DNA of 64,000 nt from JABLTI01 sp035528035 (GCA_035528035.1 DATKZI010000039.1:1-64000), one strand, 5' to 3'; counted from the first letter of the stretch, positions 17,842-27,520 are shown. The notes: generated from the letters alone by a model not told the origin. Numbers and translations are program-made.

Positions 17842-18150
17842 ATGTCATATGATGTTAATAGAGAAATACAAATTATTGCTAGAACCGGCAAAAAAGATTA
17901 TGGTTTGAATAGATCAATAAAAGCTGCCAAGCTTGGACGAGCTCAATTGCTAATTCTCGCTGACAATTGTCCAGAAAGCAAGAAAACCCAAATAGAATAT
18001 TATGCAAAATTAGCTGATATTCCTATTCTTAATTATACACGAAATGGCTACGAATTAGGCGCACTATGCGGTCGAGGGCATATTATCTCTGCAATCGCTG
18101 TATATGAACCCGGTGATAGCAAAATACTAAAAATGTTAAAGAAGAAATAA
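17842..18150 (+). CDS. rpl30e: Ribosomal protein L30e
   Basis: This is a 102-residue member of the L7Ae/L30e RNA-binding fold, normal in length. Typical segments are IARTGKKDYGLNRSIKAAKLGRAQLLILADN and a C-terminal ALCGRGHIISAIAVYEPGDS. It is part of the large ribosomal subunit. It sits in the conserved archaeal order rpoA2-rpl30e-nusA. A TTGGAGTAAAG ribosome binding site precedes the ATG. Confidence 0.96.
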   Translation: MSYDVNREIQIIARTGKKDYGLNRSIKAAKLGRAQLLILADNCPESKKTQIEYYAKLADIPILNYTRNGYELGALCGRGHIISAIAVYEPGDSKILKMLKKK

Positions 18151-18175
18151 TTGATATTATTTTTCACTATTTTAA

Positions 18176-18637
18176 ATGCAGGTCGTGGAAAAACTGTCCA
18201 GTAGTATAAAACTAAGCATTGATGAAATGGAAACAATGACTATCTTCAGTAATGTAACAAAAATCAACCCAAAAGATTGTATCATTGATAAAAAATTAGA
18301 AAGAATAATCTTTGTTGTAAGACGTGGTACAGTAGGAACAGCTATTGGTAGAAATGGATTAAATGTTAAAAAATTAAAATCAATGCTAGCAAAGGACATA
18401 GAAATCGTAGAGGATGATGAAAATCCTGAAAGATTCATCAAAAACGCTTTAGTGCCCGCAGCCGTAGAAAAAGTAGTAGTTGTCAGAAGAAGAGATAAAG
18501 CTGATTTGGCTTTTGTAACAATAAAACGTGGTCAACGAGGTTTAGCTATTGGTAAAGATGGTAGAAATATCGAACGTGCTAGAGTTTTAGCGAAAAGACA
18601 TTTCGATATTGAAAATGTCATCATCAGCGACCAATAA
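18176..18637 (+). CDS. nusA: Archaeal NusA-like transcription factor (two KH domains)
   Basis: The archaeal NusA homologue consists of two KH RNA-binding domains without the bacterial S1 region. The KH motifs are GTVGTAIGRNGLNVKKLKSML (about 59-78) and RGLAIGKDGRNIERARVLA (about 122-140). It probably binds nascent RNA during elongation or termination. The 153-residue length assumes the ATG at 18176. A GTG three codons later is also possible, since family members usually begin close to the IKLS segment. It ends the RNA polymerase cluster; no rps12 or rps7 follows, unlike in many archaea. Confidence 0.93.
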   Translation: MQVVEKLSSSIKLSIDEMETMTIFSNVTKINPKDCIIDKKLERIIFVVRRGTVGTAIGRNGLNVKKLKSMLAKDIEIVEDDENPERFIKNALVPAAVEKVVVVRRRDKADLAFVTIKRGQRGLAIGKDGRNIERARVLAKRHFDIENVIISDQ

Positions 18638-18654
18638 TCTTTCTTCCATCCTTT

Positions 18655-18875
18655 TTTCTTTTAATAAAAACCGAATACTTTCGGTGAACTCTTAAGCTTT
18701 TTCTTATTAAAACAAGAAGCTAATAAGAATGTAGTTGAAGAACGATTTGACTTTTGGGAAAAAACCTCGGCAAAAATCATCTCCTCGGCAAGAGAAAAAT
18801 TTTAATCGTTCTTCAAACTCGTGCATTCAGCGCACATTGCTACCATATATTGGGGGCGTTTTTTTGCCCCTTTAT
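18655..18875 (+). ncRNA. Structured non-coding region (candidate ncRNA or long leader)
   Basis: This gap contains several stems. ACCGA/TCGGT hairpin near 18668-18684. CTTATTA/TAATAAG near 18701-18727. A perfect 13-bp stem, TTGAAGAACGATT (18735-18747) with AATCGTTCTTCAA (18804-18816), encloses 56 bases that contain two copies of CCTCGGCAA (18765-18773 and 18783-18791). A G/C hairpin, GGGGC with GCCCC (18853-18870), is followed by T-rich DNA and looks like a terminator. I match it to no known RNA family. It could be a stand-alone RNA downstream of nusA or a leader of the helicase-like gene. Confidence 0.45.
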
Positions 18876-18905
18876 ATTTTCTTAAAGAAAAAAATCCATT
18901 AACTA

Positions 18906-20330
18906 ATGAGGATGATTCCTTTGTCTAAAATTGACAGAAAGATTACACCAAGAGGATACCAAAAACTGATATTAGATCTCATCAAGTTGCACACAGATAA
19001 ACAAAAAAGTGTGTTATTAGAACTTGATTGTGGTATGGGTAAACGTGTGGTAACATATGAATTACTAACATCAATTTTTCCTTCGAAAAAGATTCTTTTG
19101 ATTGTTCTATCTTCTTCTTCATTACATGAAACAAAGGATTTCCTTGAAAATGAATATGGTGGGGTTAATGGGTTTAATTGGCTTGGACCTGGTACCAGTA
19201 ATACTTATGCCCAAAAAATTATAAAAGAATCTCGAGTAATTCTTTGCACTCCTCAAAAATTAGCTAATATATTAAACAAAGCACCAGTTGCGGTATATGA
19301 ATCATTTGATATAATTATTATTAATGAAATCGATAAGTTAGTTAGAAGAATGGGTTCATCTAGAGTATTAGTGTACCCATGGTCAGATTTATTGGATAAA
19401 TTACGATCTTCATTAATTATTGGAATGTCTGGTACATTAAGAGATTCACATTATGTTCTTGATGAAGATCAATTAGAAATTCGCAAAGAATTAGATACGA
19501 TAGTTGAATTCATACCAAATGTTGAAATGATATATATGGATTATTTAGCAGGAACAGATGTTACAGAATTTACCAAAATTACAACAATTGAAACTATAGG
19601 TGTTGAAGATCAATCAATTTCTGAAATATCGGCAATCATTGGTGATCAACTGAAAGAAGCTTATGCTGCAATTAGAGCTGAATTAGAAGCAGAAGATCCT
19701 GAATATTTTACCCAAGCTCAAAAAATTGGACCTCAAGCACTTTTACAAGCTCCAGTATCAGAATCGCTACGAAGCCGTGCACAATCATTAACATTATTAA
19801 GAAAATACCTGTTCTCTATGATGCCTAATCAATTGAAAAAATTCCTTTGGAAAGTGCCTGGCATAGACCCTAGCAAGTTGCAAGTAACACCACAAAAAGT
19901 AAATCAGGTCGTACAAATTGCCAAAAGTTGTAATAAAACTGTCGTTTTATGCTCCTATATTGCAACTGCTAAAATGATTTGTAATTATCTTACTCGAGAG
20001 AAGATAAAACCATTTTTAATTACTGGGCAGATTTTTGATAAAAATGCAATTTTACAAGAATTCAGAAAATATAATGGGAGAGCAGCCTTAATAATGTCTC
20101 CTGTTGGTGAACGGGATATTGATTTACCAGAAGCGGACAAATTAATTATTTTTGATTCTGTTCGTACAATAAAAACTGTTTACCAACAATTAAAGCGTAT
20201 TAGAGGTGGTAATGGTATTTTTCTTTATTATGAAAATTCCTATGAGGCGAGAAAAGTCCAATCTATAATTTCAACTCTTTTGGAGAGGTATCCTTGGAGC
20301 ACCAAGGTAATTTCCAAAGATATAACCTAA
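18906..20330 (+). CDS. SF2-helicase-like protein with degenerate ATPase motifs
   Basis: The overall layout is a two-RecA-domain superfamily 2 helicase. An RGYQK Q-like element comes first. Motif I is CGMGKR (G43-K46-R47, where GxGKT/S is expected). Motif II is NEID (about 140-143) in place of DEAD/DEAH. Motif III is SGT (about 175-177) in place of SAT. Motif VI is QQLKRIRGG (about 427) in place of QxxGRxxR. Part of the second domain resembles XPB/ERCC3 or Hef-like proteins (KTVVLCSYIATAKMICNYL). A helical insert lies at about 240-310. ATP hydrolysis is doubtful, though motif I keeps its lysine. The gene follows a structured leader region and is convergent with the TPR gene. Confidence 0.7.
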   Translation: MRMIPLSKIDRKITPRGYQKLILDLIKLHTDKQKSVLLELDCGMGKRVVTYELLTSIFPSKKILLIVLSSSSLHETKDFLENEYGGVNGFNWLGPGTSNTYAQKIIKESRVILCTPQKLANILNKAPVAVYESFDIIIINEIDKLVRRMGSSRVLVYPWSDLLDKLRSSLIIGMSGTLRDSHYVLDEDQLEIRKELDTIVEFIPNVEMIYMDYLAGTDVTEFTKITTIETIGVEDQSISEISAIIGDQLKEAYAAIRAELEAEDPEYFTQAQKIGPQALLQAPVSESLRSRAQSLTLLRKYLFSMMPNQLKKFLWKVPGIDPSKLQVTPQKVNQVVQIAKSCNKTVVLCSYIATAKMICNYLTREKIKPFLITGQIFDKNAILQEFRKYNGRAALIMSPVGERDIDLPEADKLIIFDSVRTIKTVYQQLKRIRGGNGIFLYYENSYEARKVQSIISTLLERYPWSTKVISKDIT

Positions 20331-20369
20331 AAAAAAGCGAATGAAGACTAAACCTCAATTTTTATTTAG

Positions 20370-21692
20370 TCATTCTTCTTTTTCTTCTTTTTTAGTTTCC
20401 TTATCATCATCTTTTGTTTCTATTTGATTAGGAATATCATTTATTAATTCAAGCTGTAATTGGATAAGTTTATTCCAATTCTTAGCATTTTGAGTTGCAC
20501 CGACATCTACAAAACCTTTAGCTTGTTCCAATAATTGATCAATTATTTCAAATAACTTAACAACAAATTGTTTACCATTTTTCTCAGCAAAAGGTAGTAA
20601 TTTTTCTTTATACTTTTGAAGATCATCTTTAGTGATTTTTAACTCCATAATAAGCTGATCTTGTTCTTTTGTACTGGTTGTTGTAAAAGCTATTGGACTA
20701 ATAGTTATTGTTTGACGTAGATTCTTCGCATCAGAGAAACTTAAACGACCTGAGAGATTTATTTTTTGATTTTCTTCCAATAAGTTTTCAGATTTAACAA
20801 TACAGCGCCAAGCAAAAGCTACTGCTGCACCTGGTGGAAGATCGTTTGCTTTTAATTTGCTAAATTCACGTACAATTGATACTTCTTTTGAGGGAACCAT
20901 TTCTAATTCTATTTGATAGGCTGAATCTTCTCCAGTATTTCTAATTAAAACTTCGATGTCAAATCCTTCATCAACTTGGACTTCACCCTTAAGTTTTAAA
21001 TCATATTCCAAAATGGGGAATTTTTGAGAGGCGGTGATAAATGCTTCAACACCATGAATAGTCCTTTCAATATAGGAAATGAATTCACTCAAGCCACTAT
21101 TAGTCATTGCTGGTATCAAACTAGAATATATCATTGTTTTTACATTATTTAATAGTCTGATATCAAATTGATTTTTGGCATAGAGTAATTGTATAGGTAA
21201 ATCTATTAGTGCATTTGCAATAGAGTCTTGTCTTAAAGCATCTACACGAGTTCGAACCTGATTAATAACATTATTAGCTTTATCTTCTTGTGAAACAAGG
21301 ATAAATAAAATGGATGAAACAGTATAACAAACACCAGCACCTAATGGTTGTTTCCAAACAATATACTCCTCGCCAGCCATAGCAAGATCTTGAGCTGCTA
21401 AATCGATTGCTTGAGCTGCTTCCATATCCACACCTAAACTACTAAAGATATCAGCAGCATGAGCTAATGATTTTGCAGAATTTTTATGGGTTCTATTATC
21501 CCTTTGATCTTTTGACCACTCGAGAAATAATCTAGCTGCTTCTATCCAAGATTCTCTCGCTTTTTCCTTATCACCTTTACTTTCAAAGTAATTAGCCATT
21601 TGTTCAGCTTTTGCAACTGCATTTTGATACTCCTTCTCATTAACAGCAGCTCGTATTTCTTCGCGAAGCATTTTCTCATTTTCTTCAGACAT
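20370..21692 (-). CDS. TPR/SNAP-like helical-repeat protein with an Ig-like domain
   Basis: The first ~200 residues are antiparallel helices of TPR or alpha-SNAP character (AEQMANYFESKGDKEKARE, KSLAHAADIFSSLG, AAQAIDLAAQDLAMAGE). Residues ~225-330 look like a beta-sandwich of the CARDB or arrestin-like kind (VDEGFDIEVLIRNTGEDSAYQIEL). A coiled-coil tail ends in a charged KKEEKEE segment. No signal peptide is evident, so it is probably cytosolic. An exact function cannot be read off. It is the last of four co-directional genes (27520 down to 20370) that may work at the membrane. Confidence 0.65.
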   Translation of the reverse strand: MSEENEKMLREEIRAAVNEKEYQNAVAKAEQMANYFESKGDKEKARESWIEAARLFLEWSKDQRDNRTHKNSAKSLAHAADIFSSLGVDMEAAQAIDLAAQDLAMAGEEYIVWKQPLGAGVCYTVSSILFILVSQEDKANNVINQVRTRVDALRQDSIANALIDLPIQLLYAKNQFDIRLLNNVKTMIYSSLIPAMTNSGLSEFISYIERTIHGVEAFITASQKFPILEYDLKLKGEVQVDEGFDIEVLIRNTGEDSAYQIELEMVPSKEVSIVREFSKLKANDLPPGAAVAFAWRCIVKSENLLEENQKINLSGRLSFSDAKNLRQTITISPIAFTTTSTKEQDQLIMELKITKDDLQKYKEKLLPFAEKNGKQFVVKLFEIIDQLLEQAKGFVDVGATQNAKNWNKLIQLQLELINDIPNQIETKDDDKETKKEEKEE

Positions 21693-21866
21693 TTTTTAGC
21701 CTCCTAAGGAAAATAGATTAGGGATGAATCTTCATTTAATTCATAGCAAATATTCATACCATTTAATAATTAAAGAAATCCCTTTTTAGATGTTTTTTTG
21801 TAGGAAAAAAGGGATTGAATGTAAATAAAAGGAGTTTGGGAGGATTATTTTTCACGAAATCTATCG

Positions 21867-22211
21867 TTATATCCGTAAATGTGAAGCAACTTCTTTAGCC
21901 ACTTCATCTCGTAAACGTGCAACATCACGTATTTCTAATTCTTCAGCTTGTTTTATAGCTTCTTTTAATTGTACTACTCCACCAACAGTTAAAATAGAAT
22001 CAATTGGTAATTGAATTTCGATATCTAATCCTTTGATGATAATAAGTACTTTAGCTGGGGGAAAAGTTAGTTTAATATTACGAATTATACCAATTTTTCT
22101 AGCTGAGGAATCAATTACTTCTTTCCCAATTAATTGTCCTGGCATTCGTAATTCATATAATTCTACTAAAATGCTTTGTAGTTCTGAATTCTTATCATTC
22201 TTTTTTGGCAT
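21867..22211 (-). CDS. Small PRC-barrel-like protein
   Basis: The 114-residue protein has a beta-rich core (GQLIGKEVIDSSARKIGIIRNI, then VLIIIKGLDIEIQLPIDSILTVGG) of the PRC-barrel type. A C-terminal charged helix follows (about 84-112). PRC-barrels occur in CdvA, RimM and small archaeal proteins of unknown role. A CdvA relationship is possible but the long CdvA coiled coil is missing. Upstream GGAGG fits a ribosome binding site. It is co-directional with the TrmB-type and TPR genes. Confidence 0.65.
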   Translation of the reverse strand: MPKKNDKNSELQSILVELYELRMPGQLIGKEVIDSSARKIGIIRNIKLTFPPAKVLIIIKGLDIEIQLPIDSILTVGGVVQLKEAIKQAEELEIRDVARLRDEVAKEVASHLRI

Positions 22212-22358
22212 CTTTAATAATCCTCCATAATTATTCCTGAGATATGTTCTAATTATCTATCAAATAAGAGGAATCTATAACTCATATTTAAGCACTTTTG
22301 TTATTTAGATATCATCATTAATTAAACAAAAAAACAATAAAAAGAGGGCAAGATTCTG

Positions 22359-24296
22359 TTATTTAAAATCTTGAGCCTTCATTTTAGAGAAAATATTTTG
22401 ATTAGTTAGATCAAAAAACATTTTGAAGAATATTGGGTTGGTAGTATAAAAGCCAATATTTTTTTCCTTGTGAATTTTTGGAGCATATAATATTTCTTCA
22501 TTATCACGAATTGCTATCCAGAAATCTGATCCTTTATAATTCATTGTAGTAACATTTCCTCTTTTAATCAATGAGGAGAGTAAGCTTACATCTTCTTCTT
22601 CAATGTTAGAAATGATCTGAAAATTAGCGATTTGTGGTTGCTTTTCAATATCATAAAGATGATCTGTGTAGATTTTTGGAGTTATTAGAATTAGCTCTTC
22701 TCGAGTACGCAATAGCATATCCCTCAATAATCGTTCTATACTCCCATTACCATAAATTAATTCAAGATCAATTTCATCTATGGGCATTATTTTTTCAGAC
22801 ATATTAACAATACCATCAAAGGTTTTCCCAGTATTATCAAGAAGATAAATAGTATTGGCAATAGTATTTTCGAGTGTATAACCAGCTTCTGTGATGAAAT
22901 AACTTGTCTGCTCAATTTTCGAGGAATTTTCATTTATAACGTTTTTAATTAAAGTTTGTATAATATCCTCAATGTCAATTCTTGATAATGCTAAAGTATC
23001 TTTTACTTCAATCTTAGATAATTCAGTTCGCTCTTCAGCTTTAACTAAACGATCTTGAATGGATGCTTTGGCTATTTCATCTAGCTTAATAGCTTCTTTT
23101 ATGATATTATCTGCAAAAAGATGAATATCCTGAGCGATATCACCTTTCATTTTTTCCAATTCTTTAAATGGATCAGTTATCTTCTGATCAATAAATTTCG
23201 CTGATTCATCACGACTTTCTTCAAGATGATTTGTAACAACATCCAAAACTTCTGGTATAGATGATTCTACTAAAGTGTTAACATATCTTACAAGCATAGA
23301 TGTTTCTTCAGAATTTTCTTCTAATAGATTTTCTAATGTAGTTTTAACTTCATTTTGCAAAAAGTCAAATGAGCGGAAAAGTGGTACTAATGAATTGTTA
23401 ATCATTTGAGCTGTTTCACTACTAATATCGCCACTTTTTTCACGGGCAAGAATAATTATATTATGAATTAATTTGCTAATAACATTGGCAGCATTTTCTC
23501 TTGCTTGAACATCCTTCTCATCTAGATTTTGACTATAGCTTGTAGAAGTAGTGAAATTCTTCTTTACAATATTTTCTTTTAGCTCGATAACAGATCTCTC
23601 AATATCAGCTTTCAATTTCGCTAAACGTTCAGCCACTAGTATTTTATGATGAATAGTTGCTTTTTCCAATTTATCTCTCAAATCACGAGAATCTATAACA
23701 AGGGAATCAGCATATTTAGAAATTGCTGAAACAAAACCATCTTTGCTTTTAACCAAATCTTGTTCAAAAGCAGGTAAAGTTTTTTCTATACTTTCAGAAG
23801 GCCAATTTGTTAATGTTTTTCCTAAATGTTTCAATTGTAAATAACTGTTCTCTATTACTTGCTGAGTACTTTCTTCAAGACGGTCAATTCTTTTATTTAA
23901 TTCTTGTAATTTAATTGATTTCTCTTTTTCACAAAAATCAGCCAAGCCAGGTACAACTGTTCTTATTTTTGCATTAAACTCTCCTGCTTGAGATTGAAAA
24001 TTATCTTTAATATTTATTAATCCTAATTTTGTTTCAGATGTTAATTGAGCATAATCTTTTAGGAAAGGTTCCATAGCAACATATCTTGGAATTTTGCCTG
24101 AAATTTGTTTAACATATCCTATTTCTTGTAATTGTCTTACTTGTACATAGATTTCTGGTAATTCCATCTTGATAGCAAGGTTGATTTCCCCTATTGTAGC
24201 ACTACCTAACCCTAGAATAGTAGAATAAATCAAAATCTCATTTTCACTCAAACCTCGTGCTCTTAAGTAATCAGAACTTACTTCCTTTTTTGACAT
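22359..24296 (-). CDS. TrmB-type winged-helix protein with long coiled coil
   Basis: Residues ~5-75 form a TrmB-like winged helix (ARGLSENEILIYSTILGLGSATIGEI, followed by LQEIGYVKQISGKIPRYVA). A helical coiled-coil region covers about 80-510. The C-terminal ~130 residues resemble the PLD-like effector domain of TrmB regulators (ERLLRDMLLRTREELILITPKIY). TrmB regulators are normally 250-350 residues; this one is 645, mostly because of the coiled coil. The coil could mediate filament formation or membrane-complex assembly. It lies next to a PRC-barrel gene and downstream of a surface-protein gene on the same strand. Confidence 0.75.
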   Translation of the reverse strand: MSKKEVSSDYLRARGLSENEILIYSTILGLGSATIGEINLAIKMELPEIYVQVRQLQEIGYVKQISGKIPRYVAMEPFLKDYAQLTSETKLGLINIKDNFQSQAGEFNAKIRTVVPGLADFCEKEKSIKLQELNKRIDRLEESTQQVIENSYLQLKHLGKTLTNWPSESIEKTLPAFEQDLVKSKDGFVSAISKYADSLVIDSRDLRDKLEKATIHHKILVAERLAKLKADIERSVIELKENIVKKNFTTSTSYSQNLDEKDVQARENAANVISKLIHNIIILAREKSGDISSETAQMINNSLVPLFRSFDFLQNEVKTTLENLLEENSEETSMLVRYVNTLVESSIPEVLDVVTNHLEESRDESAKFIDQKITDPFKELEKMKGDIAQDIHLFADNIIKEAIKLDEIAKASIQDRLVKAEERTELSKIEVKDTLALSRIDIEDIIQTLIKNVINENSSKIEQTSYFITEAGYTLENTIANTIYLLDNTGKTFDGIVNMSEKIMPIDEIDLELIYGNGSIERLLRDMLLRTREELILITPKIYTDHLYDIEKQPQIANFQIISNIEEEDVSLLSSLIKRGNVTTMNYKGSDFWIAIRDNEEILYAPKIHKEKNIGFYTTNPIFFKMFFDLTNQNIFSKMKAQDFK

Positions 24297-24451
24297 TTGT
24301 TAAAATCCTCAATAGAAATATGATTAATTAGTTCAAAATTATTACGGTATAGCACTATGAAAAATAATTAAATAATTAGGTAATAAAAAGCGAAGAAATG
24401 GAAAAAAAGAGTCTAAAGACCCTTCTTTTCCGAATTTTAATCTGAGGGGAT

Positions 24452-27400
24452 TTATTTTCTTTTGCCATTGGCTTTAAAGTAGATAAGTATGGCTACACCG
24501 GTAACAGCAATAATGCCAGCACCATAGTAGTATGCTTTAATACCTAGTCCAGATAAATCATAGAAAACGAGTGACAAACTATCAGAGTAGGACCCCCATG
24601 AATTGGTTGAAACCCATTCATCACCAATATCTGGTTCTGAATTAATAGTAAGAATTTGTGTATTTTGGAGAGCTGCTATTGATGAACTTGTACTAGTTGT
24701 TGCTGCTTCATCTCTGGGTATATCTACCTCTTCATTCACTCCGGAAGTTCTGGTCATATCGTAATTGCTGTTAAATCGAACTTCAGCTGGAGGAATATAG
24801 ATACCTATTAAATCATCTATTCCTAAAGATTCCCAATCAATATAGTCAATTCCTCTACTACGAAGTATAGTAAAGTCAGCTTCTATAACTAATGTTTCGT
24901 CAACATCGAGAGGAATGCCAATTAATTCACCGTTTTGACGGTCTCCATAGATTCTTACAATAGGCATATATGGATTATATCTTGGACGGGTGATATCTGA
25001 TTGATAAGCAAACCATTCTAATTCATAATCAGCTACTGGTTCACCATCTATTGTTATGCTTAAGGAATCTACGACATAAGCTAATCTTCTAGGGATTCTT
25101 TGAATGTAAATGATATTAGTAGCTTCATCACCAGTGTTGGTTATTGTAGATTTTAAAGTAATAACATCACCGACAGTTGTCTCATTCTCAACATAACCAA
25201 GAACCTCAGTAGAAACCTCTACCTCAGGTGTTGGATAAGTTGGTGCTGTAGTGCCTTCCTTAGTAAGAGGTGGCAATATAATTCCAAAATCCATTGAGGA
25301 GAAAACAGCAGGATGTCGAACAGAGCTAAAGATTGCATGGACAGGATCAACTGTTTCATTACTCGTATACCCAAAAACAGCGAATACTGGATGTATACCC
25401 ACGTCAGTACGAGCTAATGAAGTTTCTTCAACAATTTCTGTATGACCTGGTTCAATAAGAGGGATTACACCATTAGTATCACTAATAGCTTGAACATATT
25501 TCATATTATAATCTTCATCAACAAAACCATGGAAGAGTTGGTATTGAACGTTAGTTGCATTAGCATTACCAATATTGGTAAATTCTAAAGAGAAAGTAAC
25601 TACATCATCAAATCTATAGACAGCTTTGTCTAAAGATAATTTACATATTAAGACCGCTTCATCATCATAGACTTGAAGAACTAAACCATTTGTTATACCC
25701 AAATAATCTTTCCCATTAGCATCATTATAGTAGAATGTTGCTCCAACAACTGGTTGTGGGAACCAATTGGTTAATGTGATTTGATCTTCAGGAAAGTGGA
25801 GTGAAGAAATAAATTGTAAAATAAAAACAAGCAAATCTTCCCAATCGTATGTATTTTTAATCGAGAGCTGAATGTCATTTGGATCATTTTCAACAAGTTG
25901 ATATTCAGTGAAGGTTCCTGTAGGTAGATTTCTTATAGCAAATTGTAAAGTTATATTTTCTCCAGGATTGAGCACAGGAATTGTTGCACTTAAAGCTGCC
26001 ATACCGGTATCTGTACCATCTTCATTTGTAATATTTTTGTAATTAAAATCTATAGGATCCAATGATAGGAAATTCTCTTCTACATAGATTATTTCTTCAG
26101 GATTATTGAATTCTTCTGGCAAAACTATCTCATTATTTCTCAACCAATCGCTTGCTGTATTATTATAAAACCAACCAGTAATAACAATGATATCATCAGT
26201 TAATGGTACAGCTGTATCATTTAGTATTTGTGAAACAGTATTATAATAGACTACTTTACTTTCATCGAAAGTTAGCTCTGGATTATTCACATAAATAGGC
26301 ATACCATCTGTTTGTGTGAGATTAAATTCTCCATATCTTAGATTTATATTATAAGCAGGTTCATTACCAACGTTTTCAAAGGTAAACTCATAGACAATAT
26401 CCTCACTACCGTTTATAGGTAGAGTGTTTGCCAAAGACATTTCACCAATAACTTGTGGGAAATGAGTTAATCCTGTAAGATTCAAATCATATTTTACATA
26501 GATATCAGAGTATGATTGAGTAGAATCAACGTTTAATGTTGGAAGTTCTAACTTGATAATCCATTCAAATTGACCTTTTAGATGAGAATACATATTATCC
26601 GGTTTTGGATCAACTAAAAGAACGTCTACAACATAAGGTAGTTTCATTAAGACAATGCTTATTTTTGAATCTGGATGGCCTTCAATTGCAGTTAAATCAG
26701 GCAAAACTGATGTTAAATTCATTTCCATTATTGTACCAGTTTTAACTAGCGCATTTGGATCTATCCAACCACATTCTACAACAGGAATAAATGTAGATGC
26801 TACACCAACATTTGGGAAAAGAAATCTTAATTCTGCTGGTAAAACATATCTGAATACTGGACCTCGATATAATGAAAAAGCCATTGCTTTTACAGGAGCA
26901 TTTGATAAAGTTGTTGTTGTAACGCCTCCACCAAAACCTTCATCAGATATATAATTGGGATATACATTTATAAAATCATTAAAACTATCAGTGCGTAATA
27001 AGCCTTGATAAACCAAAATTGTTGTATGTCCCGTACTATCCCATCTCCCATAAACTAAAGATAAGCTAAAATTATAAGCTGTTTCAATCATTAATTCAAT
27101 GGATCTTCCAAGACCAAGAGCAACATCAGGATCACCAGTAAAAGCTAACATTAAAGTTGCACCATCTGCAACATCCCAGAATCTTTTTGTAGCAAAACTA
27201 TTCCACAATCTTTGATTTGAAACTACAAAAGATAGTGCTAATAGGTTATTATATTGGGAACCAGTTATATCAAAAGGTAAATCAATTGTACCTCCAATAA
27301 AACCTACATGTACTCCTGCTGATTCATTTCTTAATGGGAATATTTCTATCCCCTCAGTATAGAAAGCTGAACCATAGGTTGCTTTTGTTAAGATTACATC

Positions 27401-27520
27401 AGCTGGTCCTACTGAGGTAGCTTTTATTTCCGCTACTGAAATACTACTCATAACCATGACCGCTGTAAAGATAATCATTAACGAAATTTTCAACATTGAC
27501 TTTTTGTTCAACATTTTCAT
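24452..27520 (-). CDS. Large secreted, C-terminally anchored surface protein
   Basis: The 1022-residue protein begins with a signal peptide (lysine-rich start then SLMIIFTAVMVMSSISVA). It ends with one membrane helix (YGAGIIAVTGVAILIYF) and a short basic tail (KANGKRK). The body is beta-rich with repeated CARDB/DUF11-like sandwiches, visible as NVGNEPAYNINL, NIGNANATNVQYQL and NTGDEATNIIYI. A low-complexity Ser/Thr stretch precedes the anchor. It is likely an S-layer-associated or adhesion protein. It shares a divergent promoter region with tldD and heads the minus-strand gene set. Confidence 0.85.
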   Translation of the reverse strand: MKMLNKKSMLKISLMIIFTAVMVMSSISVAEIKATSVGPADVILTKATYGSAFYTEGIEIFPLRNESAGVHVGFIGGTIDLPFDITGSQYNNLLALSFVVSNQRLWNSFATKRFWDVADGATLMLAFTGDPDVALGLGRSIELMIETAYNFSLSLVYGRWDSTGHTTILVYQGLLRTDSFNDFINVYPNYISDEGFGGGVTTTTLSNAPVKAMAFSLYRGPVFRYVLPAELRFLFPNVGVASTFIPVVECGWIDPNALVKTGTIMEMNLTSVLPDLTAIEGHPDSKISIVLMKLPYVVDVLLVDPKPDNMYSHLKGQFEWIIKLELPTLNVDSTQSYSDIYVKYDLNLTGLTHFPQVIGEMSLANTLPINGSEDIVYEFTFENVGNEPAYNINLRYGEFNLTQTDGMPIYVNNPELTFDESKVVYYNTVSQILNDTAVPLTDDIIVITGWFYNNTASDWLRNNEIVLPEEFNNPEEIIYVEENFLSLDPIDFNYKNITNEDGTDTGMAALSATIPVLNPGENITLQFAIRNLPTGTFTEYQLVENDPNDIQLSIKNTYDWEDLLVFILQFISSLHFPEDQITLTNWFPQPVVGATFYYNDANGKDYLGITNGLVLQVYDDEAVLICKLSLDKAVYRFDDVVTFSLEFTNIGNANATNVQYQLFHGFVDEDYNMKYVQAISDTNGVIPLIEPGHTEIVEETSLARTDVGIHPVFAVFGYTSNETVDPVHAIFSSVRHPAVFSSMDFGIILPPLTKEGTTAPTYPTPEVEVSTEVLGYVENETTVGDVITLKSTITNTGDEATNIIYIQRIPRRLAYVVDSLSITIDGEPVADYELEWFAYQSDITRPRYNPYMPIVRIYGDRQNGELIGIPLDVDETLVIEADFTILRSRGIDYIDWESLGIDDLIGIYIPPAEVRFNSNYDMTRTSGVNEEVDIPRDEAATTSTSSSIAALQNTQILTINSEPDIGDEWVSTNSWGSYSDSLSLVFYDLSGLGIKAYYYGAGIIAVTGVAILIYFKANGKRK

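Noticed and set aside
18735..18816. tRNA or box C/D RNA in the nusA downstream region
   Set aside because: The 13-bp stem is too long for a tRNA acceptor, no T-loop GTTCRA motif is present, and no paired C (RTGATGA) and D (CTGA) boxes with proper spacing are seen.
18852..18870. GGGGGC...GCCCC as part of an SRP or RNase P RNA
   Set aside because: The region is too short and lacks the conserved elements of either RNA; treated as a terminator-like hairpin.
26655..26954. 99-residue plus-strand frame inside the surface-protein gene
   Set aside because: Antisense to a well-formed secreted protein with signal and anchor; no family features.
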